Of a stretch of DNA of 64,000 nt, positions 27,816-37,251 are shown piece after piece. Positions within the stretch are counted from its first letter, which is position 1. Every line of letters begins with the position of its first letter. Position numbers and translations under genes: made by a program. The notes beneath the pieces were generated by a model. That model was not told the origin of the DNA. It saw nothing but the letters and a program-made list of their open reading frames with translations, and made no database searches. The DNA is from CAJQLB01 sp041392065 (GTDB lineage: Bacteria > Bacteroidota > Bacteroidia > Flavobacteriales > Flavobacteriaceae), in the NCBI GenBank assembly GCA_041392065.1, contig JAWKMU010000003.1:248001-312000 (forward strand). Direction: 5' to 3'.

Positions 27816-28571
27816 TTAAGATCTGCTTCTGCTTAGGTTTATAAGCAAGGATAAGGTAAAAATATTTCGTTTATTAAATAAAAAGCTGGTAAAATTATTA
27901 CTGTAATCATCACCGCTTTCGGGCTTATATTTGTTGCTTACATAGGTAAAAACAGAGGTCTGTAAAGCCAACGCTAAATTTGTTGTTAAAATAATATTAA
28001 AGCCCATAATGGCAGATAATGTTAATCTGTTTACATCAGTTTTAAAACCGTTAAACTTTTCATTACCCAAGCCATAAGCACCCAAAATACCATAAATAAG
28101 AAACACTTCTTTATATTGAGTTATAGCAGAAAACATGAGTAACTTTAATTGAAAATCAATAAAATTACGATTATAGTCATCAAAGCTATAACCCTCATAA
28201 GCAGCTCCTAATACGCCATACAGAGCAGAGTTTGCAAACATAGACAATTGCATATAATAGGCCGCTTGTAAGCACCAATTGATTTCGTTTTCACCAAATG
28301 CAATTCCAGCACCAAGACCAAACATAGCTCTTGCTAAAACAGCAGCAACGCTTCTATCGTCTTGTATTTCATAATAATCTAAAGGTTTAGTTTCTTCAAA
28401 CGCATAGAGATCTACTTCTTCTGGCAAATCATCTAATGCAGCGGTTTGAAAATCAAATGAAGATTGCTGTAAAGTGATACTTGCATCAAAACTATTTTGA
28501 GCAATTAAGTTGTTAAGAGCCAACATAAGCAGTAATGCAAATGATGTTGGCTTTAAGAATTTTGTTTTCAT
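27816..28571 (-). CDS. Exported protein of unknown function, probably outer-membrane
   Basis: 251 residues with a clear signal peptide (MKTKFLKPTSFALLLMLALN, cleavage near LIAQ). The mature part has alternating hydrophobic strands rich in Gly, Ala and Tyr, such as RAMFGLGAGIAFGENEINW, which suggests a small beta-barrel, but no family was recognised. The ATG at 28571 is preferred over one 33 bases upstream because the signal peptide starts there. There is no operon partner: lepA on the same strand ends the other side of a ~150-base gap. Confidence 0.62.
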   Translation of the reverse strand: MKTKFLKPTSFALLLMLALNNLIAQNSFDASITLQQSSFDFQTAALDDLPEEVDLYAFEETKPLDYYEIQDDRSVAAVLARAMFGLGAGIAFGENEINWCLQAAYYMQLSMFANSALYGVLGAAYEGYSFDDYNRNFIDFQLKLLMFSAITQYKEVFLIYGILGAYGLGNEKFNGFKTDVNRLTLSAIMGFNIILTTNLALALQTSVFTYVSNKYKPESGDDYSNNFTSFLFNKRNIFTLSLLINLSRSRS

Positions 28572-28723
28572 GATTATTGTTATTAGTAAGTAACTTAAAA
28601 TCATGAAGATTTGAAACAGAAGAAAGATACTAAATATATTGTTACAATTATCAATATAGGAAATAAAAGTGCTTCTTAAATTCTTTTAAGAAGACAAATT
28701 TCAGCCAAATAAAAGACAGTCTG

Positions 28724-30520
28724 CTAATCATTTAGTTTCAAAACAGCCATAAAAGCCTCTTGAGGAATTTCAACATTTCCTACTTGACGCATACGCTTTT
28801 TACCTTTTTTCTGCTTTTCTAAAAGTTTACGCTTACGTGAAATATCACCACCATAACATTTGGCAGTTACATCTTTTCGTAATGCTTTTGTAGTCTCTCG
28901 AGCAATAATCTTTGCTCCAATTGCAGCCTGAATAGGAATATCAAACTGTTGACGAGGAATGAGTTCTTTTAATTTTTCGGTTATTTTTTTTCCTATACTG
29001 TGGGCATTGTCAGCGTGAATTAATGCAGAAAGAGCATCAACTGGTTGGGCATTTAGCAAGATATCAACTTTTACCAATTTAGAGGTTTTCATTCCTATAG
29101 GATGATAATCGAACGAAGCATATCCTTTTGAAACGGTTTTTAAGCGATCGTAAAAATCAAAAACAATTTCAGCTAAAGGCATATCAAAACTCAACTCAAC
29201 ACGCTCTGGAGTTAAATAGGTTTGATTGGTAATAGTGCCTCGTTTATCTATACATAAAGACATAACGTTACCAACAAAATCTGCCTTAGTAATAATGGTA
29301 GCTTTAATATACGGCTCCTCAACATGATCTAAAGTTGAAGGATCAGGAAGATCTGAAGGGTTGTTTACAGTAATGATTTCGTCAGGGTTTTTCTTAGTAA
29401 AAGCATGATAACTCACATTGGGAACTGTTGTAATAACAGTCATATCAAACTCACGCTCTAAACGCTCTTGTATAATTTCCATATGGAGCATTCCAAGAAA
29501 ACCACAACGGAATCCAAAACCTAAGGCGGCTGAACTTTCAGGAGCAAAAACTAAAGAGGCATCATTAAGTTGTAATTTTTCCATTGAAGCGCGAAGCTCT
29601 TCATAATCTTCGGTATCAACAGGATAAATCCCAGCAAACACCATTGGTTTCACATCTTCAAAACCTGAAATTGCATTTTTTGTTGGGTTTTTTGCGTCTG
29701 TAATGGTATCTCCAACCTTTACTTCTTTAGCCTCTTTTATTCCAGTAATGACGTAACCAACATCTCCAGCTTTTATTTCCTCTCTTGGAAATTGTTTAAG
29801 TTTTAAAGTTCCAATTTCATCGGCATGATAACTTTTGCCTGTTGCAATAAACTTAATGTGCTGCCCTTTTTTAATAGAACCATTTATAACTCTAAAATAA
29901 GTTTCCACTCCACGAAAAGGATTAAAAACGGAATCAAAAATTAAAGCCTGAAGCGGCTCGTTAATATCGCCTTTTGGAGCAGGAACTCGCTCTACAATGG
30001 CGTTTAAGATATCTTCTATACCAATTCCAGTTTTGGCACTGGCAGGAATAACCTCTTCTGGACGACAACCCAATAAATCTACAATATCATCAGTTACTTC
30101 TTCAGGGTTAGCACTCGGAAGATCAACCTTGTTCAGTACTGGAATAATTTCTAAATCGTTCTCTAATGCTAAATATAAATTAGAAATAGTTTGCGCCTGA
30201 ATACTTTGAGCAGCATCTACAACCAACAATGCGCCTTCGCATGCAGCTATAGATCTGGAAACTTCGTATGAAAAATCCACATGACCAGGAGTATCAATAA
30301 GGTTAAGCGTATAAACCTCACCATTATAATTGTATTCCATTTGAATGGCATGAGATTTTATGGTAATACCTCGTTCGCGTTCCAAATCCATATTATCCAA
30401 CAACTGATCTTGTTTCTCTCTATCAGTTACTGAACCAGTAAATTCCAACAAACGATCAGCCAAAGTACTTTTACCATGGTCAATGTGAGCGATAATACAG
30501 AAATTTCTAATCTTTTTCAT
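28724..30520 (-). CDS. lepA: Elongation factor 4 (back-translocating GTPase LepA)
   Basis: A 598-residue translational GTPase. G1 is AHIDHGKST (residues ~11-19), G3 DTPGH, G4 NKVD and G5 SAKTG. EF-G-like domains II, III and V follow, and the LepA-specific C-terminal domain ends in KKRMRQVGNVEIPQEAFM. It acts on ribosomes under stress, including high salt, by remodelling or back-translocating stalled complexes. Length and motifs are standard. Confidence 0.97.
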   Translation of the reverse strand: MKKIRNFCIIAHIDHGKSTLADRLLEFTGSVTDREKQDQLLDNMDLERERGITIKSHAIQMEYNYNGEVYTLNLIDTPGHVDFSYEVSRSIAACEGALLVVDAAQSIQAQTISNLYLALENDLEIIPVLNKVDLPSANPEEVTDDIVDLLGCRPEEVIPASAKTGIGIEDILNAIVERVPAPKGDINEPLQALIFDSVFNPFRGVETYFRVINGSIKKGQHIKFIATGKSYHADEIGTLKLKQFPREEIKAGDVGYVITGIKEAKEVKVGDTITDAKNPTKNAISGFEDVKPMVFAGIYPVDTEDYEELRASMEKLQLNDASLVFAPESSAALGFGFRCGFLGMLHMEIIQERLEREFDMTVITTVPNVSYHAFTKKNPDEIITVNNPSDLPDPSTLDHVEEPYIKATIITKADFVGNVMSLCIDKRGTITNQTYLTPERVELSFDMPLAEIVFDFYDRLKTVSKGYASFDYHPIGMKTSKLVKVDILLNAQPVDALSALIHADNAHSIGKKITEKLKELIPRQQFDIPIQAAIGAKIIARETTKALRKDVTAKCYGGDISRKRKLLEKQKKGKKRMRQVGNVEIPQEAFMAVLKLND

Positions 30521-30551
30521 TCAGTTATATTAGGCATTTAATACCGAAGCG

Positions 30552-30559
30552 CAAAAGTA
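30552..30559 (-). promoter_or_regulatory. TAnnTTTG -7 box for lepA
   Basis: TACTTTTG on the minus strand lies 31 bases upstream of the lepA ATG. Confidence 0.55.
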
Positions 30560-30655
30560 CATAAATTTACCACATTTAAAACACTTCGTTTATCATTAAG
30601 CTTAACAAAAAACAGATTTATGGATTAACCATAATTTAAAGTAATAGAAATGTTT

Positions 30656-30663
30656 TATGTTTG
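30656..30663 (+). promoter_or_regulatory. TAnnTTTG -7 box for the TonB-family outer-membrane gene
   Basis: TATGTTTG ends 9 bases before the ATG at 30673. An in-frame ATG at 30682 would give a slightly longer leader and may be the true start. Confidence 0.55.
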
Positions 30664-30672
30664 TATTCCTAA

Positions 30673-33069
30673 ATGTCTTTAATGAGTATTAAGAAAACCC
30701 TTTTTCTTTTTCCTTTTTCACTGTTGAGTTTTGCTGTTTGGTCGCAAACTTTTTCTGTTTCTGGCACAGTAAAAGACACTACTAATGAAACTGTTGCATT
30801 TGCAAACATATTAGTAATGCAATCTCAAGATTCTACAATAGTTACAGGAACATCTTCTGATGAAAATGGACGTTTTATAATTGAAGACCTTAAGTCAGGA
30901 CGATATATTATTAAAACAAGCTTTATTGGCTATAAAGATGATTTTAAGACACTTGATGTTCAAGAAGACATAAATAATATTAGTGTTGTTTTAGAAGAAT
31001 CGGTTGAGGCGTTGAACGAAGTACAAATTTTTGTTGAAAAGCCCACTTTAAAACGAGAAGCAGATAGATTGGTTTTTAATGTAGAAAACACAGCCTTAAG
31101 CCAAGGCAATCTTGTTGAGGTATTACGTAGCACACCAAGTGTTTTGGTGCTTGACGATGCCATTTTAGTAAAAAACACAACACCTACAGTTTATATAAAC
31201 GATAGAAAGGTACACTTATCATCCTCAGAGTTAATTGAGCTACTTCAAGGCTCTTCGGCATCTAATATAAAATCAGTTGAGGTAATTACAAACCCTTCAG
31301 CAAAGTATGATGCAGATAGTGGAGTTGTTCTAAACATAGTTATGTCTAAAAACCTTATTTCAGGTTATAATGGAAGTGTTTTCAGTAATTATGAGCAAGG
31401 TGTTTTCCCGAAGTATAGCGCAGGAACTTCACATTATTTTAAAGGAGATAAAACGAATCTTTTTTTTAACTATAGTTACAACAACAGAAAAGACGATAGA
31501 GTAGATGTAGAAAACATAAACTATCCAGATGAAGAGTGGAAGACAGTTTTAGACAAAAACACTTGGTCTGAAAGCCATAATTTAGGATTTAATTTTGATT
31601 ATAACCTAAACGAAAAAAGCAATCTAGCAATTTCTGCTAATGCCCAACTTAAGCCATATTTTAAATATCTAACAAGAAGCAATACAGATATAGATTCTAA
31701 TTCTAGCTCATTTAATAAAATAGAAGCTCAAAGCCTTTCCAGAGATGATAGGCACAATATTGGCGTAGATTTAGACTATGATTATCAGATAAGTGAAGCT
31801 TCAAAAATTTCTTTTAACTCGCACTACACAAATTATGACTATCAAAGAAGGCAAGATGTCGAGAGTCGTTATTTGGACACCTCTGTAATTGTTGATGAAA
31901 CAGCATTTAATGTAAACGCCAATCAGGATACTAACATTTTTACATCTCAATTGGATTATGCATTAACAATAAACGACAAATCATCTTTTAATTCAGGAGT
32001 TAAGTTTTCAAACGTAAAAACAGAAAGTAGTATTTTACAGAACGATATTATTGCTGGAGAAGAAGTTTTAAACGAAGATAACACCAATACCTTTGATTAT
32101 GACGAAGATGTTTATGCAGCATTTATTGATTATAATTACAACAGCGAAAAATTCACTTTTAACGTTGGTTTAAGAGCAGAACAAACCAATATTACAGGTG
32201 TTTCGTCAATTAACGAAACCAACAAACAAGATTATTTAGAGTTTTTTCCAACAGCAAACTTGAGCTTTCAAGTTTCAGAAAAAGTCAATAGTTATATTAA
32301 TTACAAAAGAAGCATTGAACGACCAAATTATGCTTATCTAAACCCATTTGTTTACTATTTAAACGATAACACTATTGTTACAGGAAACCCAGCATTAAAG
32401 CCAATTTTTACTAATAAGTACTTAATAGGAACAACAATAAATAACAGATTTACTTTTGAGGTTTTTTACAGAAAGTCTGATAATAGCTTTTTTGAACTTC
32501 CTATACAAGATAACTTAGAAAATGTTATTGTTTACACACCTTTAAATATTGATAGCACAGAAGAAATGGGCTTTGATTTTGAGACGTATTTAAGTATTAC
32601 AGACAAATGGAATTTATATTTTGGCTCTTCAATCTATAACTATAAAGACAAAGGCACATTTTCAGGAAACAAAGTAGAGCTTGATAAATGGGCTAATTAT
32701 TCCATTTTAAGTAACGACTTTTCTTTTTTAAAAGACAACAGTTTGACCGCATCACTAACTATTGTTTATGGTGGAGAGAATGTTCAAGGTTTCCAAACAG
32801 TTTATGAAATTTGGGACACATACTTTATTATTGCTAAAACGGTATTTAATAATAAAGGCTCGATATCACTATCTGTTAGCGACTTCTTTAACAGGCAGGA
32901 CTTCACAAGAACAGTTCGATTTTTAGATCAAAGCAGCAGGATATTTAACAACCTAGATAATCGTTATGTTAATTTAGGCTTCAGATACAAATTTGGAAAC
33001 ACTAAACTTTCAACCAACCAAAGGTCAACCTCGAAAGAAGAAATAGACAGACTTGCAAAAGAGCACTAA
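30673..33069 (+). CDS. TonB-dependent-receptor-like outer-membrane protein with carboxypeptidase-regulatory-like domain
   Basis: 798 residues. A signal peptide ends near FAVWSQ. Residues ~25-105 form a CarboxypepD_reg-like beta domain (VSGTVKDTTNETVAFANILV). The plug-like segment ~110-220 includes EVLRSTPSVLVLDDAILVKN and SVEVITNPSAKYDADSGVV. A long barrel of Asn/Tyr-rich strands follows to the end. It belongs to the outer-membrane beta-barrel group typical of Bacteroidota; the cargo is unknown and no SusD-like partner is adjacent, so it is not a PUL pair. The stop is one base from the convergent propeller gene's stop. Confidence 0.87.
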   Translation: MSLMSIKKTLFLFPFSLLSFAVWSQTFSVSGTVKDTTNETVAFANILVMQSQDSTIVTGTSSDENGRFIIEDLKSGRYIIKTSFIGYKDDFKTLDVQEDINNISVVLEESVEALNEVQIFVEKPTLKREADRLVFNVENTALSQGNLVEVLRSTPSVLVLDDAILVKNTTPTVYINDRKVHLSSSELIELLQGSSASNIKSVEVITNPSAKYDADSGVVLNIVMSKNLISGYNGSVFSNYEQGVFPKYSAGTSHYFKGDKTNLFFNYSYNNRKDDRVDVENINYPDEEWKTVLDKNTWSESHNLGFNFDYNLNEKSNLAISANAQLKPYFKYLTRSNTDIDSNSSSFNKIEAQSLSRDDRHNIGVDLDYDYQISEASKISFNSHYTNYDYQRRQDVESRYLDTSVIVDETAFNVNANQDTNIFTSQLDYALTINDKSSFNSGVKFSNVKTESSILQNDIIAGEEVLNEDNTNTFDYDEDVYAAFIDYNYNSEKFTFNVGLRAEQTNITGVSSINETNKQDYLEFFPTANLSFQVSEKVNSYINYKRSIERPNYAYLNPFVYYLNDNTIVTGNPALKPIFTNKYLIGTTINNRFTFEVFYRKSDNSFFELPIQDNLENVIVYTPLNIDSTEEMGFDFETYLSITDKWNLYFGSSIYNYKDKGTFSGNKVELDKWANYSILSNDFSFLKDNSLTASLTIVYGGENVQGFQTVYEIWDTYFIIAKTVFNNKGSISLSVSDFFNRQDFTRTVRFLDQSSRIFNNLDNRYVNLGFRYKFGNTKLSTNQRSTSKEEIDRLAKEH

Positions 33070-33070
33070 A

Positions 33071-34174
33071 CTAGTCTTGCCATTCTGCAATAAACAAATT
33101 CGTGTCGTGACCTCCACCATTATTTCTGTTTGAAGAGAAAATCAAATGCTTTCCATCATTTGAAAACACAGGAAACGCATCAAATGTTTCACCATGAGTC
33201 ACGCGCTTTAAGTTTTTACCATCAATATCAATTAAATATAAGTTAAATGGGAAACCACGCTCAGCTTCAAAGTTAGAAGAGAATAATATTTTTTCACCAC
33301 TTGGATGAAAAAACGGACTCCAGTTGGCATTTCCTAAATTGGTTAATTGGCGTAAATCAGAACCGTCTGCATTGCAGATATATAATTCCATTTCAGTAGG
33401 CTGAACCAAACCTTCGGCTAATAAATCTTTGTATTCTTTTATTTCAGCCTCAGTCTTAGGTCTTGAAGAACGGAAAATAAGTTTTGTTCCATCTGGCGAA
33501 AAGAAAGCTCCACCATCATAACCTAATTCGTTCGTAATTTGCTTGACATCGCTTCCATCAATATTCATGGTGAATAGTTCTAAATCACCAGTTCGCATAG
33601 AAGTAAAAACAATTTTATCTCCTTTTGGCGACACAGTAGCTTCGGCATCATAGCCAGGTTCTGAGGTTAATTGAACAGTAATATTGCCTTCAAGGTCTGC
33701 AACAAAAATGTCATAACTTTCATAAATTGGCCATACATATTTTCCTTCTCTTCTTAATGGAGAAGGAGGACATTCGTCACCACCTAAATGAGTAGAACCA
33801 TAAACAAAATGTTTGTTGTCTGGTAAAAAATAAGCACATGTTGTTCTTCCTAAACCAGTACTTACCATAGGAGGAACAGAATCTTTCCAAACATCATCAC
33901 GATTCATTAAAAACATTTGGTCGCACTCTACATCCCAATTAGTGTTGTTAGACTGAAAAATGATTTGTTTATCATCAAAACTCCAATAAGCCTCTGCGTT
34001 ATCACCACCAAACGTAAGTTGTTTTAAAGATTTAAAATGCGTTTCTTCAGGATATATTAAAGAATCTACCCATTTTGTAGCGCCAGAATCAGCATCTGTA
34101 TTTCCTTTCTTTTCAGATTTGCATGAAACTATCGTTAAAACTACAAGTGTTAAAATAGAAATGGTTTTATTCAT
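33071..34174 (-). CDS. TolB-like WD40/PD40 beta-propeller lipoprotein
   Basis: 367 residues. The ATG at 34174 gives a signal with lipobox (TIVSC), so it is a lipoprotein; the longer frame from 34195 adds only non-conserved residues upstream. Repeated PD40 blades are visible, for example SPKGDKIVFTSMRTGDLELF, SPDGTKLIFRSSRP, HPSGEKILFSSNF and SNDGKHLIFSSNRN, each about 45 residues apart. The propeller may bind peptide or protein. It is divergent from an M28 peptidase, and their promoter boxes interleave (34204-34221), so the two may be controlled together. Confidence 0.83.
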   Translation of the reverse strand: MNKTISILTLVVLTIVSCKSEKKGNTDADSGATKWVDSLIYPEETHFKSLKQLTFGGDNAEAYWSFDDKQIIFQSNNTNWDVECDQMFLMNRDDVWKDSVPPMVSTGLGRTTCAYFLPDNKHFVYGSTHLGGDECPPSPLRREGKYVWPIYESYDIFVADLEGNITVQLTSEPGYDAEATVSPKGDKIVFTSMRTGDLELFTMNIDGSDVKQITNELGYDGGAFFSPDGTKLIFRSSRPKTEAEIKEYKDLLAEGLVQPTEMELYICNADGSDLRQLTNLGNANWSPFFHPSGEKILFSSNFEAERGFPFNLYLIDIDGKNLKRVTHGETFDAFPVFSNDGKHLIFSSNRNNGGGHDTNLFIAEWQD

Positions 34175-34203
34175 AATTGTATATTTAAATGGCAATTAAT
34201 GAC

Positions 34204-34211
34204 TAATTTTG
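34204..34211 (+). promoter_or_regulatory. TAnnTTTG -7 box for the M28 peptidase gene
   Basis: TAATTTTG is an exact box 21 bases before the ATG at 34233. It overlaps the TTG (34209) that would open a longer, unlikely frame. Confidence 0.6.
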
Positions 34212-34213
34212 CG

Positions 34214-34221
34214 CAAAAATA
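34214..34221 (-). promoter_or_regulatory. TAnnTTTG -7 box for the propeller lipoprotein gene
   Basis: TATTTTTG on the minus strand lies only 2 bases from the plus-strand box of the divergent M28 gene. RNA polymerase should occupy one promoter at a time. Confidence 0.58.
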
Positions 34222-34232
34222 AGATTTATATA

Positions 34233-35459
34233 ATGAAAAAAATATCGCTATTGGTTCTTTTTATATCGCTGTTAGGATGTAAAAAAGAATACACACCAGA
34301 AAACAAAATTAAAGAAGATGTTGCTTATTTAGCTGATGATAAGCTAGAAGGTCGTCAAACAGGAACCCAAGGAGAAAAGGCAGCTGCCGAATATTTGACC
34401 AAAAGGTTTAAAGAATTGGGTCTTGAACCAAAAGGAACAGAAGGCTATTTGCAAGCATTTAACTTTAAACCCAAAACCAATCCGCACGAAGAGGTTAAAT
34501 TCACTTCTGTTGCAGAAGATAGTTCTGTTGTAGGTACAAATATTATTGGGTTTTTAGATAATAAAGCCGAAAATACAATTGTGATTGGAGCACATTATGA
34601 CCATTTGGGTTATGGTGGTGAAGGGTCTTTGTTTAGAGACGAAGAAAAAGCCATACATAATGGAGCAGACGACAATGCAAGCGGAGTTGCTTTGATGCTT
34701 AATTTAGCTGGAAAATTAAAAAACACTAATACTAGCAACAACTATTTATTCATGGCTTTTTCTGGAGAAGAAATGGGATTGCTTGGTTCTAATTACTTTA
34801 CAAAAAACACTACAATAGATGCTTCTAAAATCAACTATATGATTAACATGGACATGGTTGGAAGAATGAAATCAGACAGCACATTGGCCGTTTATGGTGT
34901 AGGTACATCTCCAATGTTCAAGCAAACGTTAACAGCAAACAACGATAACTTTAAACTTATTGAAAACGAATCTGGAGTTGGACCATCAGACCATACATCA
35001 TTTTATTTGATTGATATTCCTGTGTTGCATTTTTTTACTGGTCAACATGAAGATTATCACAAGCCTGGAGACGATTCTGAAAAGTTAAATTACGACGGAA
35101 TGAATCTTATTTCAGATTACATTTATAACGTAATCACAGACTTAGATGACAATGGAAAATTAGCGTTTAGAAAAACTAAAAACGAAAGCGAAGAGACACC
35201 AAGATTTAAAGTGGGTTTAGGTGTTGTGCCAGATTATTTATATGATGGTGAAGGTATGAGAATAGATGGAGTAAGTGAAGATAAACCAGCAATTAAAGCA
35301 GGATTGAAAAAAGGTGATGTAGTTGTTAAAATTGGTGATAGCACTATTGTTGATATGATGAGCTACATGAGATCTCTTTCTGCTTTTGAAGCAGGAAACA
35401 AAACCAAAGTAAAAGTTCTTAGAGACGGTAAAGAGCTTGAAGTAGAGATTGAGTTTTAA
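34233..35459 (+). CDS. M28-family zinc aminopeptidase with PDZ domain, lipoprotein
   Basis: 408 residues from the ATG at 34233. An N-terminal lipobox (LISLLGC) predicts a lipid anchor. The M28 zinc-site motifs are in order: HYDHLG, GADDNASGVA, SGEEMGLLG, NMDMVGR and the final histidine in QHEDYH. From ~320 to the end is a PDZ-like domain (GVSEDKPAIKAGLKKGDVVV). It would remove N-terminal residues from peptides outside the cytoplasm. The upstream TTG at 34209 is rejected because it lies in the promoter. Its TAA overlaps the convergent small membrane gene's stop in TTAA. Confidence 0.92.
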   Translation: MKKISLLVLFISLLGCKKEYTPENKIKEDVAYLADDKLEGRQTGTQGEKAAAEYLTKRFKELGLEPKGTEGYLQAFNFKPKTNPHEEVKFTSVAEDSSVVGTNIIGFLDNKAENTIVIGAHYDHLGYGGEGSLFRDEEKAIHNGADDNASGVALMLNLAGKLKNTNTSNNYLFMAFSGEEMGLLGSNYFTKNTTIDASKINYMINMDMVGRMKSDSTLAVYGVGTSPMFKQTLTANNDNFKLIENESGVGPSDHTSFYLIDIPVLHFFTGQHEDYHKPGDDSEKLNYDGMNLISDYIYNVITDLDDNGKLAFRKTKNESEETPRFKVGLGVVPDYLYDGEGMRIDGVSEDKPAIKAGLKKGDVVVKIGDSTIVDMMSYMRSLSAFEAGNKTKVKVLRDGKELEVEIEF

Positions 35460-35665
35460 CCCAACAATAAAACACCACAAAAACCAAGACTTATTATAAG
35501 ATAAACAGCAGCAATAATAAACAATATTTTTGCTGCTTTTTTATGTTTTTTCCTTACAGCAAATCCAATTATTGTTAATAATATAGCAGGACCAAACATT
35601 ATTACCAACACTATATAAAGTACTGCATCGTAATTACCTTCAATTAATAATGTTTTCATAGGCAT
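35456..35665 (-). CDS. Small two-helix membrane protein, copy 2 of a tandem pair
   Basis: 69 residues with two hydrophobic helices (~16-36 and ~48-67) separated by a basic loop (VRKKHKKAAK). It shares MFGPxIxLTIIG and YLIIxLGxCG with the 56-residue protein encoded 3 bases upstream (35669-35839), so the two are tandem paralogs. No family was recognised. It is the last gene of the Lgt-like/radical SAM operon, and its stop overlaps the M28 stop. A role as a membrane accessory subunit or scaffold for the upstream enzymes is inference only. Confidence 0.7.
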   Translation of the reverse strand: MPMKTLLIEGNYDAVLYIVLVIMFGPAILLTIIGFAVRKKHKKAAKILFIIAAVYLIISLGFCGVLLLG

Positions 35666-35668
35666 GCA

Positions 35669-35839
35669 TTAAAAACCAGCTATTATTGCGCCACAAGTAC
35701 CTAATCCAATAATCAAATAAATTACTGCTATTAGGTAATAATTTTTCGCGATTTTCCTATCAGACTTATTAGAGCCAATAATAGTTAGAACTATTGGAGG
35801 CCCAAACATAACTAACAATATAATTGGAATTATTAGCAT
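35669..35839 (-). CDS. Small two-helix membrane protein, copy 1 of a tandem pair
   Basis: A 56-residue frame from an ATG at 35839, which overlaps the last codons of the radical SAM gene by 7 bases. It has two hydrophobic helices (~2-21 and ~35-55) with a short charged loop (GSNKSDRKIAKN). The sequence parallels the next protein (35456-35665): MFGPPIVLTIIG against MFGPAILLTIIG, and YLIIGLGTCG against YLIISLGFCG. This conservation between copies is good evidence that both are translated. It is easily missed because of its length. The function is unknown. Confidence 0.68.
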   Translation of the reverse strand: MLIIPIILLVMFGPPIVLTIIGSNKSDRKIAKNYYLIAVIYLIIGLGTCGAIIAGF

Positions 35840-37251
35840 ACTTTGTATTCATTTTTTAATTCCTCTAAACGAGTTTTTTTGTCATCTCTGTAAAACAAGT
35901 TCATGGTTTCAAAAGGAATTATCTTATTGTTTTTATCTACAATATGCACACAAGATTTTTTAATTGCTCGAACATCAAAATTGTACGCATCAATAAATTG
36001 CATTATAATAATACGAAATAAATTGTCGTAACCTAAGTTTGGTGCATCAATATTTGGCAAACAGCACATAATAGATTTTAGATTTTCTTCAGCAACCTCA
36101 ACGGAATTGCCAGTACTAAACAACTCAATCATTTTATCTTTAAGCTGGTCATCTTGCTCATAAATTATAGTGTTTTTGCTGTTGTCTAATAAATCGTTTG
36201 GATTAATATAACGCGTTAGCGGAAAAACTTCATCATCTAATTTTAGAACATAACCCATTACCAAAGCATCTGGGTTACAAGGTACTGGGAGCAAATCGTC
36301 AGGATTGAAAATAGAGGTTTGTTCCAAAATTTTTCTACGAACTTCTGTTAAGGTCATTCTGTCTGATTCAGGGTCAAAATTTTCTAATCTTCCTGCAATT
36401 TGAGTTGGCTGAAACGTAACACCTCTAACACATTTTTGTTTTAACGCAAAATTGATAATTTTTCCTATTTCATTATCATTTAATCCTTTTTGAAGCGTTA
36501 CAACTAGTGTCGTTGAGAGATTTAATTTATTAAGATTTACAAGGGCTTGTTTTCTAATATCTTTTAAATCGGCTCCTCTTAATTCTTGAAGCACACTATT
36601 TTCAAACGAATCAAATTGTAAATAAATTTCAAAATCAGGACTATAGGTTTTTAGTTTTTCAACAAAAGCAAGATCTCTAGCGATCTTAATACCATTAGTG
36701 TTTAACATTAAATGCCTAATAGGAAGCGATTTTGCGTAGTCTAAAATCTCAAAAAATTGTGGATGAATAGTAGGTTCTCCTCCTGAAATTTGAACAACAT
36801 CAGGCTCTTTTTCGTTTATCACTACGGCATCAAGCATTTGCTTAACTTCTTCTAAAGTTCGATGTCGACCATAGGTAGGCGAAGATCCTGCGTAACATGT
36901 TGGGCACGTTAAGTTACACCTATCGGTAACTTCAACAACGGTTAAACAAGAATGTTGTTCATGATCTGGACACAAACCACAATCATAAGGACAGCCATAA
37001 TGTGTTTTGGTATTAAATTTATAAGGTGTTTCCGATGGTTTATTGTAATTTCTAATGTTTTTATAATATTCAATATCGTCGGCTATCAATGTTTTTGAAT
37101 TCCCATGAATATTACATCGTTTAAGCATATAAACATTACCGTTTTCAAAAACAATTTTTGCATCAACACGTTTTAAGCACTCTGGACAAAGACTTAATGT
37201 GAAATCATAATATGTATATTTTCTAGTTGGCACCTTTGATTTTTTTAACAA
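35833..37251 (-). CDS. Radical SAM enzyme of the MJ0619/Tes (COG1964-like) group
   Basis: 472 residues. The N-terminal part has a CPEC (22-25) and RCNIHG (46-50) cysteine cluster, then CPYDCGLCPDHEQHSC (87-102), and then the radical SAM motif CNLTCPTC (C112, C116, C119), followed by SGGEP at 156-160. This order matches archaeal MJ0619-type proteins, whose best-studied member is the tetraether lipid synthase Tes that joins lipid tails. By recognition it is Tes-like, but the bacterial substrate is unknown. Its ATG lies 29 bases inside the upstream Lgt-like gene, and it is followed by two tiny membrane proteins. A function in membrane-lipid modification is inferred. Confidence 0.82.
   Translation of the reverse strand: MLKKSKVPTRKYTYYDFTLSLCPECLKRVDAKIVFENGNVYMLKRCNIHGNSKTLIADDIEYYKNIRNYNKPSETPYKFNTKTHYGCPYDCGLCPDHEQHSCLTVVEVTDRCNLTCPTCYAGSSPTYGRHRTLEEVKQMLDAVVINEKEPDVVQISGGEPTIHPQFFEILDYAKSLPIRHLMLNTNGIKIARDLAFVEKLKTYSPDFEIYLQFDSFENSVLQELRGADLKDIRKQALVNLNKLNLSTTLVVTLQKGLNDNEIGKIINFALKQKCVRGVTFQPTQIAGRLENFDPESDRMTLTEVRRKILEQTSIFNPDDLLPVPCNPDALVMGYVLKLDDEVFPLTRYINPNDLLDNSKNTIIYEQDDQLKDKMIELFSTGNSVEVAEENLKSIMCCLPNIDAPNLGYDNLFRIIIMQFIDAYNFDVRAIKKSCVHIVDKNNKIIPFETMNLFYRDDKKTRLEELKNEYKVC

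Noticed and set aside
34209..34232. TTG extension of the M28 peptidase
   Set aside because: The TTG lies in the last bases of the TAATTTTG promoter box, and the signal peptide with lipobox starts at the ATG 34233.
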